Origin: Orientallactaga sibirica
Lineage: Eukaryota; Chordata; Mammalia; Rodentia; Dipodidae
DNA length: 64,000 bases
Assembly (NCBI GenBank): GCA_036365145.1
Contig: JAEOAD010000888.1
Coordinates: 806,001 to 870,000, forward strand
Reading direction: 5' to 3'
How positions within the stretch are numbered: the first letter of the stretch is position 1; every line of letters begins with the position of its first letter. Position numbers and translations under genes: made by a program. Under the pieces are notes generated by a model, which was not told the origin of the DNA, ran no database searches, and saw only the letters and a list, made by a program, of their open reading frames with translations. This document shows, piece after piece, positions 1 to 11,163 of this stretch.

Positions 1-1240
1 CTCTAAAGGAGCAGAACCAACAGAATGAATCTATGTTATAAAGAGGATTTGTTCGATCCGTTTACATGGTACAGGCTGGGCAGTCCAGCAATGGCTGTCT
101 GCAGGCTGAAGTGTCCTAGAGTCCCATAGCTGCTTAGTCCATGGGGCTGGATGCTTCAGAAGTTGCAGCTGGCACTGAAGGCCTGGAGGATTTTAGAGAG
201 CTACCGATCCTCAGTCCATGTAGAAGGCTGAAAAAGCTGGGTTCCAATGTCTGCCAAGGATAGAAGCTGCAGGTAGATGCTCTCACCAGCAAGTAGCAAA
301 GGCAGCCACGCAGAAGGCACCGCGCTTCCCTGACGTCTCCTCACAGAGACAGCTGCTCACGCCAGTGCTGGGCATTCCCCTCTCTGTTGATCCTTTCAGG
401 AAACACCCTCACAGACCTGCCCAAGAGGTACGTCTCTCTTGCTTGATTTCTGACCTGATCAAGTTCCCGCTAGACATCAACTGTCACAAGGGTCTAGGCT
501 GGTTAAGGAAGAATGTGACACCAAGAAGTTCATAAACTAGGAAAACGAGAATGAGTCTCTGAGTGCCTCCCTGTCAATAAGGCATGGGAGTGGCGAGAAG
601 GGTGGAAGATTCCAGCTGGAGAAGCTGGAGAAGTTGCATTAATGACATGGGCACTTCCAGGAGATGCCAAGAAGCCCAAGGTATGGCTCAAGTGGAGCTG
701 GGATGACACCAAATTTGTAGAGTCTTCAGGGAACCAGGAGGCAGTGTTGGATCAGCATTAAGTCAGCTTGGGGGTGTAGAGGCATATACCTTTAATAGGC
801 TTGACATCTGGTGGAGCATACAAAATGGCTGGAGCTTATTATGTAAGTATGATTCAGTGCCCGCATGTAGATGAGAGGGTTGTATGGCACGCACCTGTGT
901 GTGCACTCCCGAGATAAGCACCCTGGGGCTGGAACAAAGTGGTCAGCCCTGCTCTGCCTTGCAATTGCAGCAGGTGTCTGTGAATGTCTATTCGATGCAC
1001 CTTCGTGCAGCTGGGCTCACCCCTCTGCGAATCCCCCTGGAGCTGGCTGCTCCTGACAGGGGGAAAGAGCAGGAAGTCTTGGATGTCAGTGATGGGGCTT
1101 GAGGGAGATGTGACCTGGTGACATGGACTTCTTCTCTTGTGTAGGGTTGGGACAATTAGGAAGGAAGAGGCCTGGAAGAATATGGGGATCAGAAGACACC
1201 GCAGATCAGTGATCCAAGCTGGTTCCTGTGGGTGGTGATT
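1..1240. other. Intergenic sequence, nothing recognised
   Basis: No coding signal, SINE or simple repeat that I can name. Short reading frames near 530-712 and 871-1102 lack family resemblance and codon structure. Confidence 0.5.
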
Positions 1241-1312
1241 GACCTCAAGGCCCTGTCCATAGTGGGCATGCGCTCTGCCACTGAGCTACATTCCAAGTCC
1301 AAGTTTTTTTAA

Positions 1313-1531
1313 ATTTTATTTTTAAAATCACATTTTATTTATTTATCCGCAAGCAGAGAGAGATGGAGAGAAAGAGAGAATGGGCACACCAGGGCCTCCA
1401 GCTGGTGCAAACGAACTCCAAATTCATGCACCACTTTGTGCATCTGGCTTTACATGGGTACTGAGGAATCGAACCCAGGTTGTTAGGCTTTGCAGGCAAG
1501 TGCCATAACCTCGGAGCCATCTCTCTAGCCC
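1313..1531 (-). mobile_element. tRNA-derived SINE, short subfamily (A)
   Basis: Reverse-complement copy: T-rich tail at left, GAGAGA tract, and AGCCATCTCTCTAGCCC at right, the reverse complement of the 5' head GGGCTGGAGAGATGGCT. The middle has the short form (GCATGTGCC...TTGTGCATCTGGCTT) without the longer insert of other copies. Confidence 0.85.
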
Positions 1532-1556
1532 TGTTCCCCAGTCCAAGTTTTTGTTT

Positions 1557-1861
1557 TGCTTTTTTTTGATACAGGATCTTGCTATGTAGCCCAGGCTGGC
1601 CTCAAACCTATGATCCTAGCTGGGCGTGGTGGCGCACACCTTTAATTCCAGCACTTGGGAGGCAAAGGTAGGAGGATCACCATGAGTTCAAGGTCACCCT
1701 GAGACTACATAGTGAATTCCAGGTCAGCCTGGACTAGAGTGAGACCCTACCTCAAAAATCAAAAACAAAACAAAAACAAAAAAAAACCCCAAACCCTATG
1801 ATCCTCCTGCCTTAGCCTCCTGAGTGCTGGGAATGCAGGTATGTGCCACCAAGCCTGGATT
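1557..1861 (-). mobile_element. Old B1 SINE, interrupted
   Basis: The left part (CAGGATCTTGCTATGTAGCCCAG...) and right part (CCTGCCTTAGCCTCCTGAG...CCACCAAGCCTGG) form one reverse-oriented B1, split by a younger B1 at 1618-1790. Confidence 0.75.
1618..1790 (+). mobile_element. Younger B1 SINE inside an older B1
   Basis: Starts AGCTGGGCGTGGTGGCGCACACC and ends in an A-rich tail. The direct repeat AAACCTATGATCCT (1604-1617) / AAACCCTATGATCCT (1791-1805) is its target duplication within the host B1. Confidence 0.85.
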
Positions 1862-2836
1862 TCTGTGTTTTGTAAGGTGACCAAAAATGGCATTATTGTC
1901 TAGTGGCATGAAGTGCCCTCACAAGTCCAGTCCAAGTAGATCCATATGCAGCAACCCAAGTGCCCTTGGATGCTTCTGGGCTTTGATGAATTTCTCATGT
2001 AATTTGTAGGACTTGACAGTTTGTTTCAAAGACCAATTTGACAGAAGGAGGGATGGACCACCACCATGACTTGTTAAGTCCCTTCCAGGAGCAGTGGTGG
2101 TGTGTAGCATTGTCCAGCACATGTTACAGATACTTCTGGAGTGGGAAGATCTTCCTTGTGGGGCGGTGTCACAAACCCTGTGCTCTCTTTTGTTTTTCTT
2201 TGTAATGTGTGATACCAACCAGGGATTCCCCACAGTCCGTGCACGGCTCCACCCGCTCATCAAGTCGCTGCTTTAGGAGTGAAGCAGGACCGCAGAAGGC
2301 AGGAGAATGTTTGCTCTTTAGGGAGAACAGCTTGGAAATAGTTGCGTGACTGGAGCCAGTGTGACTCTGCTCTGGGGAAGAGCAGACTGTTCATAGATGA
2401 TGACCAAGACAGGAGAGCAACAGAGTGTCCTGGGGGATGCCAGAGTGGCCAGGGGACAGGGATGTCCCTCTCCGATAACTGTCCACCCAGGAGGTAGATG
2501 CCTTACCCCCACCAGGGTGCAAGTAGGGGCTTCCTAGAACTGTTGATCTTGTGTTTCTACCACCACACAGGAAACAGGGTTTGGAATATTAATGCAGATC
2601 ATTCACAGAACGATCCAGAAGGTTCAACTCCTTGCTCCTCCAGTTTGTGAAATGGAATTCTTACTTTTGGGGAGGTCTGTAAGGCATCCTAAATAATCGT
2701 GATTTTTAGGTCAGGTTGCAAGTCTGCATGCCAATGCCAGCAAGTGTGAGAAACAAAGCCATGTTCATCAAGGCAATGCTGGCAGATGTGGTGAGCAGAG
2801 ATCAGGTGGCCTCCAGAAGTTACCACTGCTTTAAAA
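1862..2836. other. Intergenic sequence, no recognised feature
   Basis: Contains open frames on both strands (up to 114 codons at 1919-2263, minus) with no family I recognise. No SINE seen. Confidence 0.4.
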
Positions 2837-3092
2837 ATTTTTTTTTTTAAATTATTTTTTTGGAGAGAGACACAGAAAGAGACAGAGGGGAGAGGAAGAC
2901 AGAGACGGGCGCGCCAGCAGTGTCTCAGCTGCTGCGAACGAAATCCAGATGTGTGCGCCCCCTTGTGGTCAAGTGCGGCATTGCGCCCTTGAGTCACTTT
3001 GCATCTGGCTAAACGTGGGACCTGGAGATTGGAACCAGTGTTCTTAGGCTTAGGAGGCAGGCGCCTTAACCCCTAAGCCATCTCTCCAGCCC
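2837..3092 (-). mobile_element. tRNA-derived SINE, CTCF-motif subfamily (B)
   Basis: Reverse copy with the B-type middle. It carries GCGCCCCCTTGTGG at 2955-2968. The flanking direct repeat ACCACTGCTTTAAAAA / ACCACTGCTTTTAAAA is the target duplication. Confidence 0.88.
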
Positions 3093-3277
3093 ACCACTGC
3101 TTTTAAAAACAATGCTACCCATTCACTATTCACAACAACAAGTTATGAAAGCAGCCTCGGGGCCCATCAAAGGATAAATAGATAAAGAAAATGTGTATAG
3201 ATACACAATGGAGCATTATTTAGCCATAACATACAAAATTATGTTATCTACAGGAAGTGGATTGAATTGGTATAATT

Positions 3278-3590
3278 ATTACTTTCTTCATTGCTGTGAC
3301 AAAATACCCTCACAGAAGCAGCTTAAGGAAGGAAGGGTTTCTTTTGGCTGACAGATTGAGGGTACAGTCCATCATGGTGGGGAAGGCATGGTGGCAGGGG
3401 TGTGAGGCCAGCTGTCACATTCATGGGCAGTCAAGAGGCAGGGGAATGAACATTCATCCATCCAGAGCCCCAGCCCACGGATCTACCCACCCCAACTGAC
3501 CTAATCTAGAGACATGCCCTGAAGTACCTTTCCACGGTGATCCTAAATCCCATCAAATTGACAATCAAGATTATCGGCCACAAGTAGAGA
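3278..3590 (-). mobile_element. MaLR-like LTR, reverse orientation
   Basis: The plus strand reads TTGCTGTGACAAAATACC...CAGCTTAAGGAAGG...CATCATGGTGGGG, the reverse complement of the LTR 3' end (CCTTCCTTAAG...GGTATTTTGTCACAGCAA) seen in other copies. Degraded; subfamily not assigned. Confidence 0.55.
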
Positions 3591-3814
3591 TTGTATTAAA
3601 AGAAATAAGCCAGATGCAGAATGACAAATAGCACATGTTTTCTGTCATTTGTGGAATTTAGATTGTAAAAAAGATATGAAAATAGAGGGGGACTGTTTGC
3701 ACAGAGATGGGGAACAACAGGAGTGGGAAGGAAAACATGAAATGATCAAAACACAATACATATGTGTACAAAAAAGTTAAACTCTTTATTATATACATGT
3801 ATGAAAAACGTAGG

Positions 3815-3903
3815 CTGTTTTTGGCTGTGCTGGAGATCAAACCTAGGCGAGGTCCTTCACATGCCAAGGCAAGGGCTCTACCACTGAGCTGCATCATCAG
3901 CCC
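3815..3903 (-). mobile_element. tRNA-related SINE fragment
   Basis: GTGCTGGAGATCAAACCTAG...GGCTCTACCACTGAGCTGCATC is the reverse complement of a tRNA-like box A/B region (GATGTAGCTCAGTGGTAGAGC). Only the head is left. Confidence 0.5.
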
Positions 3904-4216
3904 TTAGGAAGTCAAAATGAAACCCAGTATTTTGTACAAATAATATATTGAAATATAATAATATAGAGAGAATAAAAACACCTTGAATCAGTTGGTATCC
4001 AGAGGAGAAGGAGACATGGAAGTGAGCAGGAGATGGAAGTAGAGGAGAGAAAGGGGGAGGCTTGCTGGAGGAGAAGACATCTCTTCCCTGTGGCATTCTG
4101 AAGGACTGGTTTGTACTGGTGAGGGCAGGGTGGGATATGATGCCAGGTAAAAATCTGGCATCAAGCCAAAACAGCTGGTCTCCTAGGTCATCCCCAGATG
4201 GCATCTCTGAGCTCTT

Positions 4217-4271
<55 letters not shown>

Positions 4272-4274
4272 TTG
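4217..4274 (+). repeat. (TTTA)n microsatellite
   Basis: About 58 bp of TTTA repeats, the expanded tail of the adjoining reverse SINE. Confidence 0.95.
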
Positions 4275-4490
4275 GAGAGAGACACAGAGAAGAAGACAGA
4301 TAGAGATGGGCGTGCCAGCAGCCTCTCAGCTGCTGCTAAGGAAATCCAGATGTTTGAGCCCCCTTGTGGTCAAGTGTGGCATTGCGCCCTTGCGTCACTG
4401 CATCTGGCTAAACGTGGGACCTGGAGATTGGAACCGGGTTCTTAGGCTTAGCAGGCAGGCGCCTTAACCGCTTAGCCATCTCTCCAGCCC
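4219..4490 (-). mobile_element. tRNA-derived SINE, subfamily B
   Basis: Reverse copy ending GCCATCTCTCCAGCCC. The CTCF-like core has decayed to GAGCCCCCTTGTGG. The target duplication TCTGAGCTC(C)TTTTA is seen at 4205-4218 and 4491-4505. Confidence 0.9.
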
Positions 4491-4514
4491 TCTGAGCTCC
4501 TTTTACATTTCTGT

Positions 4515-4865
4515 TTACCAGAACATCAGTCAGCAACAACTGAAGGGAGTGGGGTTCCTTTTGGCTCACACTTCCAGAGAGAGCGTCCATCATGCAGGCA
4601 AGACAGAGAGGGAGCTCAGCTCACATCCCGGTGGCCGGTGGCGGGAAGCAGGGGAAAGGGAAGTGGCTTTTCTCCATCCGGGACCCTAGGCCATGGGATG
4701 GCGCTGCTCACACTCAGAAAGGGTCTCCTCCCTCATTCACAGACACCCAGAGGTGGGCCTCACCATCGCAAAAATGAGCCGTCTCGGGGAGGCTTGGGAT
4801 CACTTGTAGGGATTATCGAAGTCACAGAGTTCTCAAGGTGGAGATGGTGGCCGGGACTCTTGGCC
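4515..4865 (-). mobile_element. MaLR-like LTR remnant, reverse orientation
   Basis: CAACAACTGAAGGGAGTGGGGTTCCTTTTGGCTCACAC resembles the reverse complement of MaLR LTR 3' ends in this window. The right end is unclear. Confidence 0.45.
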
Positions 4866-4869
4866 CAGA

Positions 4870-5075
4870 AGCGTGGCCCTCATTAGCAGTGTCCAGTGGC
4901 CCGAGCGTGGATTGGAATAGCTTAGACATTAATGGGCGTCCCTGATTGACTTGTTTCCATTGAGTCCATACCTATTAGGGATCTGTTGGTAATTACCGGG
5001 CTTCATCGCAGCCCCCGGAGGCCTGCATTCCGCACTGGTAATGAGCTTGAGCAGCCTGGCCGGCATAATAAACAG
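4870..5075. promoter_or_regulatory. Candidate homeodomain-rich cis-element
   Basis: Repeat-free segment with many TAAT cores: CTCATTAGC, CATTAATGG, TGATTGACTTG, the perfect palindrome GGTAATTACC at 4988-4997, GGTAATGAGC and CATAATAAAC. Function is inferred only from motif density. Confidence 0.3.
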
Positions 5076-5225
5076 CTCTGGCAGGCGCGGGAGGGTAGTG
5101 CCGCCCTCCTCCACAGGACAGCTCCAAGCTTCAAGGACAATCACAGGCCCTCATCGTGAGCAGAGGCTTGGGAGAAGTGAGCCAGTGGTCCCAGGAAGGA
5201 AGTACTGCAACCTCACGACCAGACT

Positions 5226-5360
5226 GTTTATGATGTTTTGGGCCCTGGGCCAAGAGCTTTATCCACACCTTGCCGGATCACCTCTCCCCCACCTCCAGAG
5301 ACAGGGATACTGTGGTTCCCATTTCACAGGTGAAAACACTGAGGCTCAGAAGAAGTGCTG
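5226..5360 (-). mobile_element. MIR SINE fragment
   Basis: The plus strand reads CCCATTTCACAGGTGAAAACACTGAGGCTCAGA, the conserved MIR core in reverse complement. Confidence 0.75.
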
Positions 5361-5510
5361 GCTTTGGTCCAGTTGAATCTCCATGTACATTGTGGGGAGC
5401 TGGAGAGCAGGTGGCCTTGTCCCCTGTGGGGGACACCATTTAAAGACATGGAGGCAGAGCGGTATTTTCTTATATGAAATCTTTGTCATGGTTTCTCTTA
5501 TGTTTTGAAA

Positions 5511-5711
5511 ATGTTTTTATTTATTTATGAGAAAGAGGGGAGAGAGAGACAGACAGATATAGGCACACCAGGGCCTGTTGCCACTGCAAATGAACTCCAG
5601 ATGCACGCATTGCTTTGTGCATCTGGCTTTACACTAGTACTGGGGAATCCAACCCCAGTTTTCATGCTTTGCAGGCAAGTACCTTTAACCACTGAGAAAT
5701 CTTTTCAGCCC
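5511..5711 (-). mobile_element. tRNA-derived SINE, subfamily A
   Basis: Reverse copy: TTTATTTATTTATGAGAAAGAG...GCACACCAGGGCCTGTTGCCACTGCAAATGAACTCCAG. The head has decayed to GAAATCTTTTCAGCCC. Confidence 0.85.
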
Positions 5712-5969
5712 TCCTCTTTCTCTTGTAAGGAAAAAGAAAAGAAGAAAAGAAATGACTACACACATTTTCTAAAATCTCCCTACAATCACCATGGTCACAA
5801 AAGTTACTCCAGAACCTTGAAAAGTCACAGGCCCCCAAAGCAACAAGAGGTCCGAATAACTGCAAATATAATGTCTAAAGAAGAACACTACTTTTTTTTT
5901 TTTTTTAAAGACACTACTTTTAAGAAAGAGGACAAGATACAATTTTTTTTGAAAAAAGAAAGGCTAGGA

Positions 5970-6086
5970 AAGGCCATGTGTAGTGGTCCACACTTATAAT
6001 TCCAGATCCCAGGAGGCCAAGGCAGGGGGAATCACACTTTCAAGGCTAGCCTGGGTTGTATACTGTGACCGTATCTCAAAAATAAT
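5970..6086 (+). mobile_element. Diverged B1-like SINE
   Basis: GGCCATGTGTAGTGGTCCACACTTATAATTCCAG...AAGGCTAGCCTGGG...TATCTCAAAAATAA is a mutated B1 with an A-rich tail. Confidence 0.65.
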
Positions 6087-6547
6087 TTTTAGAACTGAAT
6101 AGAAAAGAAGTAACTTGTGGGCCAAAGACTGGAAAGCAGTTTGAGACACCTGAGCAGTAGGATTCTGGTTGAGTTCTTCTCCTCTTTTTGTTTACTGTAA
6201 TGAACCCACTTTTTATTTAAAATAATCTCTAAAACAGTTACTTTTAAAAATAGCCACGAAGGCTTTCTTCTCTAAACAGCCTTGGATGTAAAGCGTTGCA
6301 AAGAAAATGGAAATGAAATGAAAAAGCTTTGATTTTTATGGGGCAAGCCAGAGCAAGATTCAGGAAAATTAATTATCTTGACTGCTTTACTCATTAAACT
6401 AGTAAGTAAAAAGTGAAAATAAATGAAATGACCTCAAGCATCAGGAAGAAGACAGTAAAATAAACCCAAGAAAGCAGGAGGGAGGACCCAAGAGAAAACC
6501 ATCAGTTGAACCAGGAACTGATAGCATCATCTAAGACCGAGGTGTGC

Positions 6548-6694
6548 ATGGGTGTGTTCATATGTGTGTGGATACTCACATGTACACGGGTATATGGGGA
6601 GGTCAGAGGTGACATCAGGCATCTACCTAGTCACTTTCTTTTTTTTTTAACTTTTTATTTTTTATTATTTTTTTGGAGAGAGACACACAGAGAG

Positions 6695-6757
<63 letters not shown>

Positions 6758-7060
6758 TGGGCATGCCAGCAGTCTCTCAGCTGCTGTGAAAGAAATCCAG
6801 ATGTGTGCGCCCCCTTGTGGTCAAGTGTGGCATTGCGCCCTTGCTTCACTTTGCATCTGGCTAAATGTGGGACCTGGAGATTGGAACGGCTGGAGATTGG
6901 AACCAGTGTTCTTAGGCTTAGGAGGCAGGTGCCTTAACCCCTAAGCCATCTCTCCAGCCCAACCTAGTCACTTTCTACCTTAAGATTTTGAGACAAGGCC
7001 TTGCACTGAACTTGAAGCTTACTGACTAGCTAGCCAGCAAGCCCCAGGGACGCGCCTGCT
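6548..7060 (-). mobile_element. B4-like SINE, interrupted
   Basis: A GTGTGTTCATATGTGTGTGGATAC...GGAGGTCAGAGGTGAC left part and a GAGACAAGGCCTTGCACTGAAC...CCAGCAAGCCCCAGGG right part are halves of one reverse B4-type element, split by the SINE at 6640-6961. Confidence 0.6.
6640..6961 (-). mobile_element. tRNA-derived SINE, subfamily B, with (GA)n
   Basis: Reverse copy with a long GA tract (about 6700-6750) and GCGCCCCCTTGTGG at 6807-6820. It has a short internal duplication GGAGATTGGAAC. The perfect target duplication ACCTAGTCACTTTCT is at 6625-6639 and 6962-6976. Confidence 0.92.
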
Positions 7061-7098
7061 TCCGACTCTTAAACTTTTCCACTCATAACCCCCTGTTT

Positions 7099-7266
7099 TT
7101 AAATAATTTAATTTATTTATTTGCAAGTAGATATACACACATACACAGTGTATATGGGTGGGCCAGGACCTCCAGCCACTACAAATGAACTCCAGTTGCA
7201 TGTGCCACCTTGTTTATCTCACTTACATGGGCAAGAGCCTTAACTACTGAGCCATCTCTCGAGCCC
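7099..7266 (-). mobile_element. tRNA-derived SINE, subfamily A
   Basis: Reverse copy ending GAGCCATCTCTCGAGCCC. The middle is shortened (deletion around the TTACATGGGCAAGAGCC junction). Confidence 0.8.
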
Positions 7267-7675
7267 AATAACTCCTTCTTACCAGAGAAATTTTTATGCA
7301 ACACCAGGTATATGAGAATACAAAACCGGCATACAAATCAAGCTTTTACTGATAATAAATGATTATTCAAAAATTCTTTGTGTACATCTGTTTTTTCCAC
7401 TTAATAAAGACAAAAGCAGATTTGCATACTAACGAGATGCCTGTGCTTGCTAATTTTTCCATAAAGAATAGAATTTGGGTGAAACATTTGACACTGCAGG
7501 ATACAGGACCTCTTCCACAGTTTTCAGAATTGATCAGTATGTTGATTTGACATTCATCAATGCCAAGAACTTCTCACAAATACATAGTACAAAACAGTAG
7601 AAGTATGTTCAAGGCCATTTCAGAAATTGTTGGGAATGCTGTCCTAACTCCAACCCAAAATGTATTTAACATTTT

Positions 7676-7696
7676 AAAAAATATATTTTATTTGCA

Positions 7697-7740
<44 letters not shown>

Positions 7741-7885
7741 ACACCAGGGCCTCTAGCCACTGCAAACGAACTCCAGATGCATGTGCCCCTTGTGCATCTG
7801 GCTTACGTGGGTCCTGGAGAATTGAACCAGGATCCTGTGGCTTGGCAGGCCAATGCCTTAACCGCTAAGCCATTTCTCCAGCCCG
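7676..7885 (-). mobile_element. tRNA-derived SINE, subfamily A, with (GA)n
   Basis: Reverse copy: (GA)n at about 7699-7738, then CACACCAGGGCCTCTAGCCACTGC, ending GCCATTTCTCCAGCCC. A GTATTTAACATTTT duplication flanks it. Confidence 0.88.
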
Positions 7886-8271
7886 TATTTAACATTTTTT
7901 AATGAAACTCAAGGTGGCAACTCAAGTAACAACTAATAAAATGAAGCACTCTGACACAATGCCATCAGAAGGTATACTAACTTGCTGCTTTCACGCTAAG
8001 GAATGGCAGTAGGAAAATAGTAAAAGTGGTTTCTGTAACTAAATCACTGTGTTTCTACAGGAGCACAAAACTAGCATGTGAGGTGCAAGCACTGTAGTCA
8101 TAACTTATAAAAAGAGTCCCAAGCCGGAACCACGGTATCTCAGACAGCATTGCTAACACTGTGTGGAATGACAGGACAGCCGGTGCAGGGTGTTCAGCAC
8201 CAAGGCTGCCACGAAGTCCCACAATGCAACATGTAGCCATGCAGGAAATACCATGGATTCATCACACATTT

Positions 8272-8476
8272 GATTTTTTAAAAAATGTTATTTATGTACT
8301 TATTTATTATGAGAGAGATCTATGGTTACACCAGGGCCTCTTATCATTGCAAACAAACTCCAGATGCATGGGCCACTTAGTGCATCTGGCTTTACACAGG
8401 TACTGGGGAATTGAACCTTGGCAGGCAGGCTTTGCAAGCAAGTGCTTTTAACAGCTGAGTCATCTCCCCAGAACCT
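8272..8476 (-). mobile_element. tRNA-derived SINE, subfamily A
   Basis: Reverse copy with TTTATTTATGTACTTATTTATTATGAGAGAG tail and TACACCAGGGCCTC middle. The head is diverged. Confidence 0.82.
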
Positions 8477-8598
8477 CATGTCTGATTTTTAATTAATTTC
8501 TAGTCATTGCACATTGAGAAGCTTTCTGCCATTACCAATTTTTTTTTTTGCAACCTCTCATTCAGTTATGCAACTCACAGTGTTAGAAGCATGAATCA

Positions 8599-8877
8599 GG
8601 GCTGGTCAGATGGCTCAGTGGTAAAGCACTTGCTACACAGCATGAGCACCTAAATTTGAATCCCCAGAGCACACACAGACCTGGACACTGCAGCACTAGC
8701 ACCTGTAATCCCCGTGAGCCCAGGGAGAGAAGGGAGACAGAGACAGGAGAATTGCCCTGGAAGCTCACAGGCCAGCAGTGGCGGACAATTACAGATCCTG
8801 CCTCAAGCAAGATGGAAGGCAAAGACAGGCACCTTTAATTGTCCTCTGCCATGTACACCATGTACCTCATAGCACAT

Positions 8878-8879
<2 letters not shown>
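8599..8879 (+). mobile_element. B4-like chimeric SINE (tRNA head plus B1-like body)
   Basis: GGGCTGGTCAGATGGCTCAGTGGTAAAGCACTTGC is the tRNA-like head, followed by ACCTGTAATCCC...GGGAGACAGAGACAGGAG, a B1-like body. It ends in a (CA)n run. Confidence 0.7.

Positions 8880-8913
<34 letters not shown>
8880..8913 (+). repeat. (CA)n microsatellite
   Basis: About 17 CA units terminating the B4-like SINE. Confidence 0.95.
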
Positions 8914-8917
<4 letters not shown>

Positions 8918-8960
8918 ACACATAAACCTCTCCCCCCTCATGTATAAGAAGCATGACTCA

Positions 8961-9180
8961 GGCCTAGAGAGATGGCTTAGTGGTTAAGCACTTGCCTGTG
9001 AAGCCTAAGGACCCTGGTTCAAGGCTCGATTCCCCAGGACCCATGTAAGCCAGATGCACAAAGTGGCGCATGCATCTGGAGTTCGTTTGCAGTGGCTGGA
9101 GGCCCTAGTATGCCCATTCTCTCACTCTCTGTCTGTTGCTCTCAAATCAATAAATAAATAAACAAAAAAATTTTAAAAAA
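8961..9180 (+). mobile_element. tRNA-derived SINE, subfamily A
   Basis: Forward copy: GCCTAGAGAGATGGCTTAGTGGTTAAGCACTTGCC...AAATAAATAAATAAAC tail. The flanking GAAGCATGACTC / AACATGACTC suggests a target duplication. Confidence 0.9.
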
Positions 9181-9639
9181 CATGACTCCATCAAGCTAAA
9201 TTTTGCAATGCAAGTATAGCTCAATATTAGGAACACTATTAATGAATTTGGTTACATCAGTAAGTCAAAAAAGGGAAGTTAAATGACAAACCTTGTAGGT
9301 TTTGTATAAAACATGTGAAAATAACCAATATCCAGTTTTACTAACAGCTCTCGGGTGAATTGGATGAAAAGTGCAGTTCTTCCAAGCAGCGAAGAATTTC
9401 TATCTTAAATGATATCCACTGAAGGGGAGACACAGGAACCAGGTAGTCAAGGGTAAGAAAAGACACCTGTCGTGTTCACGTTGTCATCAGAATCTAGCAC
9501 TACCAGTTTGCCGGTTTCCTAGCCAGAGATGGACCAGGCATGCCAGCTCTGGTGGGTTGCTTATTCAAGCCTAATTTTAAAAATCAAATCCAGAATTATA
9601 AGTATGCACATGCTTACTGGAACATGCTCAACTGACACT
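9181..9639. other. Intergenic sequence, nothing recognised
   Basis: No motif, repeat or reading frame I can support. Confidence 0.5.
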
Positions 9640-9905
9640 ACTCACGCATCTATTTTTGCACGTGCCTGTGTGTGTGGGTACACATGTGTGGAGGAGGCCA
9701 GAGGTTGATGTCGTGTGACTTCCTCAATCACGCTCCACCTTATTTATTGAGACAGGGATCACCAGGAATTCAGCTTGTTCTGGGTCCTGAACATAGGATT
9801 ACAGGAAGCACTTGTCAGCACTTATGTGGCTCTGGATGTCCAAAGTCAGGTCCTTATGCTTGTGCAGCAAATGCTCCACCTCCTAACCCACTGTCCCAGC
9901 CCCCC
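9640..9905 (-). mobile_element. B4-like SINE
   Basis: Reverse copy: GGGTACACATGTGTGGAGGAGGCCAGAGG...GAGACAGGGATCACC...ATGCTCCACCTCCTAACCCACTG, the usual order of a B4 read backwards. Confidence 0.65.
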
Positions 9906-9990
9906 CCCCAGCATCTAAAATAAAATCAATCATCTTTTCTTCCCTTGTCCAAATTTGTATCACTAATAGGCACTGTTAAAAATGTCTTGG

Positions 9991-10230
9991 GCTGGGCTGG
10001 AGAGATGGCTTAGCAATTAAGGCGCCTGCCTGCTAAACCTAAGAATGCCCATTCAATCCTCCGGGTTCCACATTTAGCCAGCTGCAAAGTGATGTAAGGG
10101 CGTAATGCCACACTTGACCACAAGTGGGTGCATGCATCTAGAGTTCATTCACAGCGCCTGAGAGGCTGCTGGTGCACCCATTCTCTGTCTGTCCCTCTCT
10201 CTCTCTGAATCCCCCTCCCCCCAAAAAATG
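9991..10230 (+). mobile_element. tRNA-derived SINE, subfamily B
   Basis: Forward copy: GGCTGGAGAGATGGCTTAGCAATTAAGGCGCC...GATGTAAGGGCGTAATGCCACACTTGACCACAAGTGGG. The CTCF-like core has lost two bases of match. Confidence 0.88.
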
Positions 10231-10499
10231 TCTTGGGCCCACTCCACTCCACAGAGTGAAAAAATGCCTGGTACTGAAAACCTAATCAAAAGTCTATGGC
10301 TTGAGAGATCATAAACCCTACAGAGGATACTACTACTGTTTTCTAGCTAAATGAATATATTATGACCACCAAACTGCCCTCTAAATACTTATATTTATGC
10401 CCACATATTAATGCTACTCTCACTTTTGGCTAGAGAAGCTTCTCTTTTCAGATCACAGTGACCACTGGGGTGACTCAAAACTCACCAAAGTGCTGAGAG

Positions 10500-10850
10500 G
10501 AAGTGACAGTGCAGTATTCAGCACTAAATGAGCCATCTTTATCATACCATCAAAGGCTCAGGGTCCATTGAGGAGAGATGGCAAAAAGAATGTAAGAGCC
10601 AAAGGAAGGGTAGGACTGCTTACAATACTGTTCTCCAGACACAAAGTGGCCTTGATATTGATGACCTCATAGTGGCTGATGATGATGACATCAAAAAGAA
10701 GAGAGACTCATTGGAAAGAGGGAGGGATTCAATAGAGGGGACTTGGGAGGGGAGGAAAGGGATGGAGGAGGGAGGAAGAAGGAGGGAGAAGAGTATGATC
10801 ATGGTTTACTGTTTCATTTATGGAGGCTGTCAATAAAACATATTTTAAAA
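10500..10850 (+). mobile_element. LINE (L1-type) 3' end with polypurine tract
   Basis: Shares CCAGACA-CAAAGTGGCCTTGATAT, a GATGACATCAAAAAGAAGAGAGAC run and a long G/A-rich tract followed by TCATGGTTTACTG and an A-rich end with the copy at 30966-31235. Polypurine tracts are typical of rodent L1 3' UTRs. A chance 102-codon frame crosses it. Confidence 0.65.
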
Positions 10851-10938
10851 TGTCCTTGGCTTTCTTTGCTATTTTCCTTTCTTGTAAATGTATGGAAGCA
10901 TGAGTACTTCCACCATTCCCTCTTTAAAAGAGGGAGTG

Positions 10939-11160
10939 GGACAGGAAACATGGTTTAGCTGTTAAGGTGCCTGTGAAGCCCAAGGACTCATGTTCGACTT
11001 TCCAGGTCCCATGTAAGCCAGACACACAGTGACACAAGTGTGCAATATTGCACATGCACACAAGGGGGTACACGTTTCTGGAGACTGATTACAGTGGCTG
11101 GAGGCTCTGGCACACCAATTCTTTTTCCCTCGCCCTCTCTTTATTGCATTAAAAAAAAAG
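10939..11160 (+). mobile_element. tRNA-derived SINE, CA-rich subfamily (C)
   Basis: Forward copy with GTGACACAAGTGTGCAATATTGCACATGCACACAAGGGGG in the middle, then an A-tail. It lies head to tail with the next SINE; the pair is flanked by AAAAGAGGGAGTG / AAAAGCAGGGAGTG. Confidence 0.85.
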
Positions 11161-11163
11161 TAA

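Noticed and set aside
1919..2276. Opposed 114- and 60-codon frames as a possible processed pseudogene
   Set aside because: I could not match either translation to a protein family, and there is no poly(A) tail or flanking duplication.
10528..10836. 102-codon acidic/basic protein
   Set aside because: Lies within a LINE 3' end and its polypurine tract; the homologous copy at 30966 does not keep the frame.
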